Assembly: GCA_963717455.1 (NCBI GenBank)
Contig: OY970336.1
Coordinates: 1,426,001-1,490,000 of the forward strand
DNA: 64,000 nt
Direction: 5' to 3'
From: Bog-473 sp963717455
GTDB lineage: Bacteria; Actinomycetota; Acidimicrobiia; Acidimicrobiales; RAAP-2
The position numbers and the translations under genes are program-made. Each line of letters starts with the position of its first letter. The stretch's first letter is position 1. The notes below the pieces were generated by a model, which saw only the letters and a list, made by a program, of their open reading frames with translations, ran no database searches and was not told where the DNA came from. Shown here in pieces: positions 57,738 through 64,000 of this stretch.

Positions 57738-58799
57738 ATGAGGACAGTGAGCAGCGGGACCACCAGGCATCGGGTCGCCGTCATCGGGGGCGACGGCATC
57801 GGGCCGGAGGTCTGCGCCGAGGCCCTCAAGGTCGTGGCCGCAGCGGGCGTCGACCTCGACACCACCGAGTTCGACCTCGGCGCCTCCCGCTACCTGCGCG
57901 ACGGCGTCGTCCTGCCCGACGAGACCCTGGCCGAGCTGCGGGGCTTCGACGCCATCCTCCTCGGTGCCGTCGGGCCGCCCGTCGGCGACACCACGGTCCC
58001 GCCCGGGACCCTCGAGCGCGGCATGCTGCTCCGCCTCCGCTTCGACCTCGACCTCTACGTGAACCTGCGCCCCTTTGCCGGGGTCCCCGGGTCGGTCGCC
58101 GCCGGCGCCGACTTCATGGTCGTGCGGGAGAACACCGAGGGCACCTACGCGGGCGAGGGTGGCTTCCTGCGCAAGGGGACCCCCCACGAGGTCGCCACCC
58201 AGGGGTCGGTCAACACACGCCACGGCGTCGAGCGCTGCGTGCGCTTCGCCTTCGACCTGGCAGCGCGCCGGCCGGGCCGCCACCTGACCCTCGTGCACAA
58301 GACGAACGTGCTGACCTTCGCCGGCGACCTCTGGCATCGCACGGTCAGCGAGATCGCGCCCGAGTTCCCCGACGTCGGCTGGGACTACAACCATGTCGAC
58401 GCCGCCTGCATCTACCTGGTGGAGAACCCGAAGCGCTATGACGTCATCGTGACCGACAACCTGTTCGGCGACATCCTCACCGACCTCGCCGGCGCCGTGA
58501 GCGGCGGCATCGGCTTCGCGGCCTCGGCCAACCTCAACCCGGCGCGGACGGGTCCGTCGCTGTTCGAGCCTGTGCACGGCGCCGCGCACGACATCGCGGG
58601 CCAGGGCATCGCCAACCCGCTCGCCGCCATCCACTCTGCCGCGCTCATGCTCGAGCACCTCGGCGAGAGTGACGCCGCCAACCGAATCGTGAAGGCGGTC
58701 GCCGAGCAGACCGACGCCATGTCGAACCCCGATCTGCCCACCTCCAACGAACAGCTGTCCACGACCGCCGTGGGCGACGCCATCGCAGAAAGGCTGTAG
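57738..58799 (+). CDS. leuB: 3-isopropylmalate dehydrogenase
   Basis: 353 residues from ATG 57738 (AAAGGAG upstream). VAVIGGDGIGPEVCAEALKV, the substrate Arg cluster in NLRPFAGVPG and MVVRENTEGTYAGEGG, Lys in TLVHKTNVL, and VTDNLFGDILTDLAGAVSGGIG (metal Asp) are complete; EPVHGAAHDIAGQGIANPLAAI holds the NAD site. Oxidative decarboxylation of 3-isopropylmalate. The same enzyme can oxidise the methylmalate formed from citramalate, which matters because cimA is in the operon. ilvE begins five bases after the stop. Confidence 0.95.
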   Translation: MRTVSSGTTRHRVAVIGGDGIGPEVCAEALKVVAAAGVDLDTTEFDLGASRYLRDGVVLPDETLAELRGFDAILLGAVGPPVGDTTVPPGTLERGMLLRLRFDLDLYVNLRPFAGVPGSVAAGADFMVVRENTEGTYAGEGGFLRKGTPHEVATQGSVNTRHGVERCVRFAFDLAARRPGRHLTLVHKTNVLTFAGDLWHRTVSEIAPEFPDVGWDYNHVDAACIYLVENPKRYDVIVTDNLFGDILTDLAGAVSGGIGFAASANLNPARTGPSLFEPVHGAAHDIAGQGIANPLAAIHSAALMLEHLGESDAANRIVKAVAEQTDAMSNPDLPTSNEQLSTTAVGDAIAERL

Positions 58800-58804
58800 T
58801 CGCA

Positions 58805-59734
58805 ATGCCCATCACCCCGACCGAGAAGATCTGGATGGACGGCGAGCTCGTCGACTGGGCCGACGCCACGGTGCACGTGCTCACGCACACCATGCACTAC
58901 GGCTCGGGGGTCTTCGAGGGCATCCGCGCCTACCCGACCAGCCGGGGCGTCGCCGTGTTCCGGCTGGGCGACCACATCCGTCGGCTCTTCGCCTCGGCGA
59001 AGATCTTCATGATCGACGTCCCCTTCACGGTGGAGGAGATCATGGAGGCCACCCGGCTCGTGGTGCGCGTGAACGGCATGCACGACGGCTGCTACCTGCG
59101 TCCCCTCGTCTACCTCGGGTACGGCGAGATGGGCCTCAACCCGCTGCCGTGCCCGGTGAACGTCTCGGTGGCGGCGTGGCCCTGGGGCACCTACCTGGGC
59201 GACGAGGGCATCGCCAACGGCGTGTCGTGCAAGATCAGCTCGTGGCAGCGCCATGACCCCAACGCCGTGCCGACGGCGGCCAAGGGCACCGGCATGTACG
59301 TCAACTCCTCGCTGGCCAAGGTCGAAGCGATCAAGGCCGGGTACGACGAGGCCATCCTGCTCGCACCCAACGGCCGTGTCAGCGAGTGCACCGGCGAGAA
59401 CATCTTCATCGTGCGCGACGGCGTCATCATCACGCCGCCCACCTCGGACGCCGGGGCGCTCGAGGGCATCACGCAGGACTCCGTCGAGGCCATCGCACGT
59501 GACCTCGGGTACGAGGTGCGGCACGAGCACATCATCCGCACCGACCTCTACCTGGCCGACGAGGCCTTCCTCACCGGCACTGCGGCCGAGGTCGTGCCCA
59601 TCCGCGCCGTCGACGACCGTCCGGTCGGCCCGGGACGTCCGGGGCGGATCACCAAGGAGATCCAGCAGACCTACTTCGCCACCGTGCGCGGCGAGGTGGA
59701 CCAGTACAAGGAATGGCTGGACCATGTCGACTGA
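58805..59734 (+). CDS. ilvE: Branched-chain amino acid aminotransferase (class IV)
   Basis: 309 residues. WMDGELVDWADATVHVLTHTMHYGSGVFEGIRAY and the PLP Lys 160 (TAAKGTGMYVNSSLAK) with SECTGENIFIV and TGTAAEVVPIRAVDDR are diagnostic of fold-type IV BCAT. It performs the last step to Leu, Ile and Val. Five bases after leuB; its end overlaps cimA by 11 bases in a different frame, so the three are one tightly coupled operon. Confidence 0.95.
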   Translation: MPITPTEKIWMDGELVDWADATVHVLTHTMHYGSGVFEGIRAYPTSRGVAVFRLGDHIRRLFASAKIFMIDVPFTVEEIMEATRLVVRVNGMHDGCYLRPLVYLGYGEMGLNPLPCPVNVSVAAWPWGTYLGDEGIANGVSCKISSWQRHDPNAVPTAAKGTGMYVNSSLAKVEAIKAGYDEAILLAPNGRVSECTGENIFIVRDGVIITPPTSDAGALEGITQDSVEAIARDLGYEVRHEHIIRTDLYLADEAFLTGTAAEVVPIRAVDDRPVGPGRPGRITKEIQQTYFATVRGEVDQYKEWLDHVD

Positions 59735-61433
59735 CGGCGGGGTTGCCGACGCGCACGGCCACAGCGCGCACGCGCACGACTTCGTCGTCCCCGAGCTGCC
59801 CGAGGCGGTCGACATCTTCGACACCATCCTGCGGGACGGCAGCCAGCAGGAGGGTCTCTCGCTGACCGTCGACGACAAGCTCCGTGTCGCGGAGCAGCTC
59901 GACCACCTGGGCGTCACCTACATCGAGGGCGGCTGGCCCGGGGCGAACCCCAAGGACGTCGAGTTCTTCGCACGGGCCAAGAAGGAGCTCACGCTCGACA
60001 CGGCCACGCTGGTCGCGTTCGGCTCCACCCGTCGCGCCGGGGTCAAGCCGGAGCACGATGCCGTGCTCGCCAACCTGCGAGACGCCGGGGCGCCGGTCGC
60101 CTGCATCGTGGCCAAGTCGTGGGACCGCCACGTGGCCGAGGCGCTGCGCACGTCCCTCGACGAGGCCCTGTCCATGGTGGCCGACTCCGTGCGCTACCTG
60201 CGCGAGCACGACCTGCGCGTCTTCCTCGATGCGGAGCACTTCTTCGACGGCTACCGGCGTAATCCCGACTTCGCGCTGTCCGTTCTGGCCGCCGCGGAGG
60301 AGGCGGGCGCCGAGGCCCTCGTCCTGTGCGACACCAACGGCGGCTCGCTGCCCGACGACGTCGGCCAGGCCGTGGCCGACGTGCGGGCCCGTACCAGCGC
60401 GCAGCTGGGCATCCACTGCCACAACGACGCCGGCTGCGCCGTCGCCAACTCACTGGTGGCCGTGCAGGCGGGGGCCACCCAGGTACAGGGGTGCATCAAC
60501 GGCTACGGCGAACGGGCGGGCAACACCGACCTGTCGGCCGCCATCCCCAACCTGTCGCTCAAGCTCAAGATCCGCACCATCCCCGCGGACCGGCTGGAGC
60601 GGCTCACACCCGTGGCCCACCACATCGCCGAGCTGGTCAACATCGCCCCCGACCCGCAGCAGCCCTACGTCGGCAACTCGGTGTTCGCCCACAAGGGCGG
60701 CCTGCACGCCAGTGCGGTGGCCCGCAGCGCCGATCTCTACGAGCACGTCGACCCGAACCTCGTCGGCAACGGCACGCGTGTCGTCGTCTCCGAGATGGCC
60801 GGCCGCTCGACGTTGGCCATGAAGGCGGACGAGCTCGGGCTCGAGCTCGACGGCGAGGTCATCGGCCGGGTCCTCGACGAGCTCAAGCGTCTGGAGCACG
60901 AGGGCTACCACTTCGAGGTGGCCGATGGCTCGCTCGAGCTCCTCCTGCGCCGTGCCACCGGGTGGGTGTCGGACTACTTCACGGTGGAGTCGTTCCGCGT
61001 CATCACCGACCACAGCGAGCGTCGTGACAGCGACAGCGACGTTGACCGCGACACCGACCCCGGCGGCGTGCCTCCGCCGGCCGCCCACGCGGTGCTCGGC
61101 GTGACGACCGAGGCCACCGTCAAGGTCCACGTCGGGTCGGAACGCATCGTCGCCGTCGCCGAGGGCAACGGACCCGTCAACGCGCTCGACGGTGCCCTGC
61201 GGGGCGCCATCGGTGCCAAGTTCCCGGCACTCGGTCACATCCACCTGACCGACTACCGGGTGCGCGTCCTCGATACGGGCCGGGGCACCGGCGCCGTGAC
61301 CCGGGTCCTGGTCGACACGACCGACGGGCAGCGCACCTGGACCACGATCGGGGTGTCGGAGAACATCATTGAGGCGAGCTGGCAGGCCCTCTACGATTCG
61401 ATCGTCTTTGGGCTGCTCCACGCAGCCGAATAG
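59724..61433 (+). CDS. cimA: (R)-citramalate synthase
   Basis: 569 residues. DTILRDGSQQEGLSLTVDDK, GWPGANPKDVEFF, HCHNDAGCAVANSLV (metal HxH), CINGYGERAGNTD and HKGGLHASAV place it in the HMGL-like family; the opening TILRDGSQQEG and DYRVRVLDTGRGTGAVTRVLV regulatory domain are CimA-type rather than LeuA-type. It joins acetyl-CoA and pyruvate, opening a threonine-independent route to 2-oxobutyrate and isoleucine. An Asp/Arg-rich linker (about 435-450) separates the domains. ATG 59724 lies inside the end of ilvE. Confidence 0.92.
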   Translation: MSTDGGVADAHGHSAHAHDFVVPELPEAVDIFDTILRDGSQQEGLSLTVDDKLRVAEQLDHLGVTYIEGGWPGANPKDVEFFARAKKELTLDTATLVAFGSTRRAGVKPEHDAVLANLRDAGAPVACIVAKSWDRHVAEALRTSLDEALSMVADSVRYLREHDLRVFLDAEHFFDGYRRNPDFALSVLAAAEEAGAEALVLCDTNGGSLPDDVGQAVADVRARTSAQLGIHCHNDAGCAVANSLVAVQAGATQVQGCINGYGERAGNTDLSAAIPNLSLKLKIRTIPADRLERLTPVAHHIAELVNIAPDPQQPYVGNSVFAHKGGLHASAVARSADLYEHVDPNLVGNGTRVVVSEMAGRSTLAMKADELGLELDGEVIGRVLDELKRLEHEGYHFEVADGSLELLLRRATGWVSDYFTVESFRVITDHSERRDSDSDVDRDTDPGGVPPPAAHAVLGVTTEATVKVHVGSERIVAVAEGNGPVNALDGALRGAIGAKFPALGHIHLTDYRVRVLDTGRGTGAVTRVLVDTTDGQRTWTTIGVSENIIEASWQALYDSIVFGLLHAAE

Positions 61434-61469
61434 GGCACCGGGCAGCCGCTCGTCGACAGGGGGGTCGTC

Positions 61470-63125
61470 ATGACCGTGTGGAGCCGGATCGCAGCGTCGA
61501 TGGTCAGGCTCCCGCCGCCCCGGACCACCGACGTCTCGGTCGAGCGCGACCTGGCCGCCAAGATGCCCGACGGCACGGTGCTGCTGGCCGACCGCTGGTT
61601 CCCGACCCAGGATGCGGGTGGGCAGCCGTCCGTGTTGATCCGCACGCCGTACGGGCGGCGCATCATCGGTCCGCTCGGGCGGCTGTACGCCGAGCGCGGC
61701 TACCAGGTGGTGATCCAGAGCTGCCGTGGCACGTTCGGTTCCGAGGGGGAGTGGGACCCGGTCCGCCACGAGTCGGCCGACGGCCAGGCGACCCTCGGGT
61801 GGATAGGGGCCCAGCCGTGGTTCGACGGCCGCCTCGTCATGTGGGGCGGGAGCTACCTCGGCGTCACGCAGTGGGCGGTGGCACAGGACCCGCCGGATTT
61901 CGTCAAGGCGTTGGGGCTCCAGGTCACCGCGTCGAACATCCGCGATGCGATCGTGTACCCCGGCGGCTCCTTCGCGCTCGAGATGGCACTGACCTGGCTG
62001 CATCAGCTCGAGCACCAGGAGCTCGGCTGGCGCACCGTCGTGCGCACCCAGCTGCGGAGCGGCAAGGTCCTGGCGGCCGCCGCCGACGTCCTGCCGCTCG
62101 GGAAGTGCGACGTGGCGGCCATAGGGCAGCCCTCACAGCCCTACCAGGACTGGCTCGAGCACAGCACCCCCGGGGACCCCTGGTGGGACGGCATCGACTT
62201 CGGCCAGCGGTTGGAGAAGGTGCCGCCGGCCAGCCTGGTCGGCGGATGGTACGACCTCTTCCTGCCGGCCCAGGTGGCCGACTACGAGGCACTGCGGCGG
62301 GCCGGTCGCACGGCCCGCCTCACCATCGGCCCGTGGACGCACGCCAGCCCCGGCCTGTTCGCCGAGACGGTCCGCGACGGCCCCGAGTGGTTCGAGGAGC
62401 AACTCGGTGATCGGGCGGGCCGCGAGCCGCGGGCGCCCGTGCGCGTCTTCGTCATGGGGTCGCGCACCTGGCAGGAGTTCTCGCTGTGGCCGCCGGCGGG
62501 CGAGGCGCAGGAGTGGTACCTCGGGCGCTGGGGCACGCTCGGCACGGAGCCGCCGGCCGGGAGCGCCCCCGACCCCTTCCACTACAACCCGCACGATCCC
62601 ACTCCCGCCGTCGGCGGGCCGTCGCTCAACGTCCGCAGCGCCGGCCGCAGGGACCAGCGCCGGCGCGAGCATCGCCACGACGTGCTGACCTACACCAGCC
62701 CGGTGCTCTCCGAGGACCTCACGGTCATCGGCCCGCTGACGACGACGCTGTACCTGCGCTCGTCGCTCGAGCACACAGACTTCTTCGTGCGGCTGTGCGA
62801 CGTCTCGGAGAAGGGCCGGTCGGTCAACCTGAGCGACGGCATCATGCGGCTCTCCCCCGGGTCGGTGCAGAAAGAGGAGGACGGGGTCTTCAAGCTCGAC
62901 GTCGCCATGTGGCCCACCGCGAACACGTTCAAGGCCGGCCACCGGATCCGCCTGCAGGTCTCGAGCGGCGCCCACCCGCTGTTCTGCCGCAACGCCGGCA
63001 GCGGCGAGCCGTTGGCCACCGGCGCCACCATGCGGTCGGCGGACCAGGAGGTCTTCCATGACGCCGCCCGCCCGTCGTGCATCACCCTGCCCGTCGTGCG
63101 GTTGCTGGCCGACGAGTCTCTCTGA
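61470..63125 (+). CDS. CocE/NonD-family hydrolase (X-Pro dipeptidyl-peptidase S15-like)
   Basis: 551 residues. VERDLAAKMPDGTVLLADRWFP, IRTPYGRR and SCRGTFGSEGEWDP precede the nucleophile Ser 128 in MWGGSYLGVTQW; the C-terminal jelly-roll (LTVIGPLTTTLYLRSSLEHTDF) is typical of the S15/CocE group. These act on esters, amides or acylated amino acids, and cytoplasmic examples include cephalosporin acylases. Substrate unknown. The gap to cimA is 36 bases, so it may share that transcript. Confidence 0.85.
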   Translation: MTVWSRIAASMVRLPPPRTTDVSVERDLAAKMPDGTVLLADRWFPTQDAGGQPSVLIRTPYGRRIIGPLGRLYAERGYQVVIQSCRGTFGSEGEWDPVRHESADGQATLGWIGAQPWFDGRLVMWGGSYLGVTQWAVAQDPPDFVKALGLQVTASNIRDAIVYPGGSFALEMALTWLHQLEHQELGWRTVVRTQLRSGKVLAAAADVLPLGKCDVAAIGQPSQPYQDWLEHSTPGDPWWDGIDFGQRLEKVPPASLVGGWYDLFLPAQVADYEALRRAGRTARLTIGPWTHASPGLFAETVRDGPEWFEEQLGDRAGREPRAPVRVFVMGSRTWQEFSLWPPAGEAQEWYLGRWGTLGTEPPAGSAPDPFHYNPHDPTPAVGGPSLNVRSAGRRDQRRREHRHDVLTYTSPVLSEDLTVIGPLTTTLYLRSSLEHTDFFVRLCDVSEKGRSVNLSDGIMRLSPGSVQKEEDGVFKLDVAMWPTANTFKAGHRIRLQVSSGAHPLFCRNAGSGEPLATGATMRSADQEVFHDAARPSCITLPVVRLLADESL

Positions 63126-63160
63126 CAGGGCCTCGCGACACCCTCGGCTAACCTCCGCGC

Positions 63161-63658
63161 ATGACGCAGCCCACTTTCGTGCCCATCGCCGAGGCCGACC
63201 AGGTCCGCCCGGCCCGGCACCTCCACGTGCCCGGGACGTGGACGCAGTCGCGCCCGGGCGAGGTCGTGGGGCCCGTGCACGTGCGGGGTCGGGACATCGG
63301 GACGCCCGGTCCCGACCAGGGATTCGCCCTCCGGCTGGCCCACCGCTTCGAGCACGAGCTGAAGCTGGGGGAGGGCGAGACGGAACATGACCTGCTCACC
63401 GGCGTGGCCCTCATCGCCGCCAAGCGGGCGGCGCTGTTCGGGCGGGCCCCGTGCATCTACGACGTGCAGTTCGCGCTCAACCTGTGGGGAGTGTGCGACG
63501 AGGTGCCGCCCGATCTGAGGGAGCACCGACGGGCCGCGTTCTCCTCGGTGGCCCACGACTACGTCGCCCAACGCGAGCTCGTCGACTCGATCCCCGAGGA
63601 GATACTCCGGCTCAGCCCCGAGGAAGCCCGCGCCCGGGGCGGTGAGCTCGCGGCCTAG
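63161..63658 (+). CDS. Conserved actinobacterial protein of unknown function
   Basis: 165 residues. A proline-rich start (PARHLHVPGTWTQSRPGE) is followed by an alpha-helical middle (ALRLAHRFEHELKLGEGETEHDLLTGVALIAAKRAALFGRAP-like) with conserved-looking His/Glu pairs (HRFEHELKLGEGE) and a segment APCIYDVQFALNLWGVC. No membrane helix or signal peptide. The ATG lies six bases after TAACCT. Not recognised; proteins like it occur widely in Actinobacteria from memory, with no role known to me. Confidence 0.7.
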   Translation: MTQPTFVPIAEADQVRPARHLHVPGTWTQSRPGEVVGPVHVRGRDIGTPGPDQGFALRLAHRFEHELKLGEGETEHDLLTGVALIAAKRAALFGRAPCIYDVQFALNLWGVCDEVPPDLREHRRAAFSSVAHDYVAQRELVDSIPEEILRLSPEEARARGGELAA

Positions 63659-63661
63659 GCC

Positions 63662-64000
63662 GTGGACACCAGCGGGGCGATCGACCGCCTCGAGATATCG
63701 GCCGGTGGCCTGATCTTCACGGGCCGGGCCTGCGGTCCGCACGAAGGCCGGCGGGTCCTGCTCCTCCACGGCTTCCCCCAGACGTCGTGGGCCTGGCGCG
63801 ACGAGCTGTCGGCGCTCGGCCGTGCCGGCTTCCGGGCCGTGGCACCGGACCAGCGCGGCTACTGCCCCGGCGCCCGGCCCACGGAGGTCGCCGACTACGC
63901 GACCGAGCACCTCGTGGGCGACGTCATGGCCCTCGCCGACTCCATGGAGATGGAGACCTTCGACCTGGTGGGCCACGACTGGGGCGGCATGCTGGCCTGG
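63662..64000 (+). CDS. Alpha/beta-fold hydrolase, cut by window end
   Basis: First 113 residues only, GTG 63662, three bases after the preceding stop. RRVLLLHGFPQTSWAWRDEL gives the oxyanion strand, APDQRGYCPGARP the following loop, and FDLVGHDWGGMLAW the nucleophile elbow, here Asp (HDWGG) rather than Ser, as in epoxide hydrolases and haloalkane dehalogenases. The cap and second half lie beyond the window. Confidence 0.85.
   Translation, partial: MDTSGAIDRLEISAGGLIFTGRACGPHEGRRVLLLHGFPQTSWAWRDELSALGRAGFRAVAPDQRGYCPGARPTEVADYATEHLVGDVMALADSMEMETFDLVGHDWGGMLAW

Overview
The window is GC-rich (roughly 70%) bacterial chromosome with dense, short-gapped genes, many GTG starts and many 4-base stop/start overlaps (GTGA or ATGA). 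The gene content points to an actinobacterium: a PASTA-domain Ser/Thr kinase, GatCAB, a long type LeuA, a tandem-GNAT protein, SCP2 and DUF222-HNH proteins and many ArsR-SRPBCC pairs. It looks Acidimicrobiia-like rather than Streptomyces or Mycobacterium, but that is inference. I see no rRNA, tRNA, CRISPR array, insertion sequence or prophage, so this is core metabolic chromosome. Many genes have an extended -10 like hexamer (nAnnnT, often TAnnnT) ending 6-7 bases before the start codon and no Shine-Dalgarno sequence, so leaderless transcripts appear common.

Layout. 1-1580: FGGY sugar kinase (cut by the left edge). 1604-3999: TPR protein and methyltransferase. 4074-10851: a PuuA-like glutamine synthetase divergent from a PuuD-like amidotransferase, then an SDR, a mini membrane protein, a sirtuin divergent from an acyl-CoA synthetase, and succinate-semialdehyde dehydrogenase; together they suggest polyamine/GABA catabolism. 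10862-15195: cysteine desulfurase (frameshifted), mnmA, ligA. 15256-19274: PASTA kinase, a small His/Cys protein, an MFS exporter. 19302-23780: SCP2 protein, esterase, gatC-gatA-gatB. 23777-27943: DUF222-HNH endonuclease, then TetR divergent from an MMPL transporter with a clear operator. 28019-31254: IlvD/Edd dehydratase and a frameshifted hydrolase-cyclase fusion.

31491-34996 is ilvB-ilvN-ilvC behind a leader-peptide attenuator. 35016-36393 is a self-operator-bearing ribbon-helix-helix gene with a DUF4097 partner. 36397-43918 holds VOC, DUF899, cupin, GH5, DUF2277, ArsR-SRPBCC, SDR and an ABC exporter. 44092-48086 is serine synthesis (serC, serA) with a class I aminotransferase. 48632-50972 is leuA behind a second attenuator (Leu-Leu-Leu leader) plus a GNAT gene. 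51055-54034 holds a cNMP-binding protein and two more ArsR-SRPBCC modules. 54059-57444 (minus) is greA-leuC-leuD-GNAT; divergent from it, 57553-61433 is leuB-ilvE-cimA behind a third attenuator. 61470-64000: CocE-type hydrolase, an unknown protein and a truncated alpha/beta hydrolase.

The unifying theme is branched-chain amino acid synthesis: ilvB, ilvN, ilvC, a possible ilvD, leuA, leuB, leuC, leuD, ilvE and a citramalate synthase (threonine-independent isoleucine route) lie within 33 kb in four transcription units, three of which start with a tiny leader peptide followed by two hairpins. Three genes (cysteine desulfurase, hydrolase-cyclase, leuC) carry one-base contractions in C/G runs; since leuC should be essential here, base-calling error is the likeliest reason.
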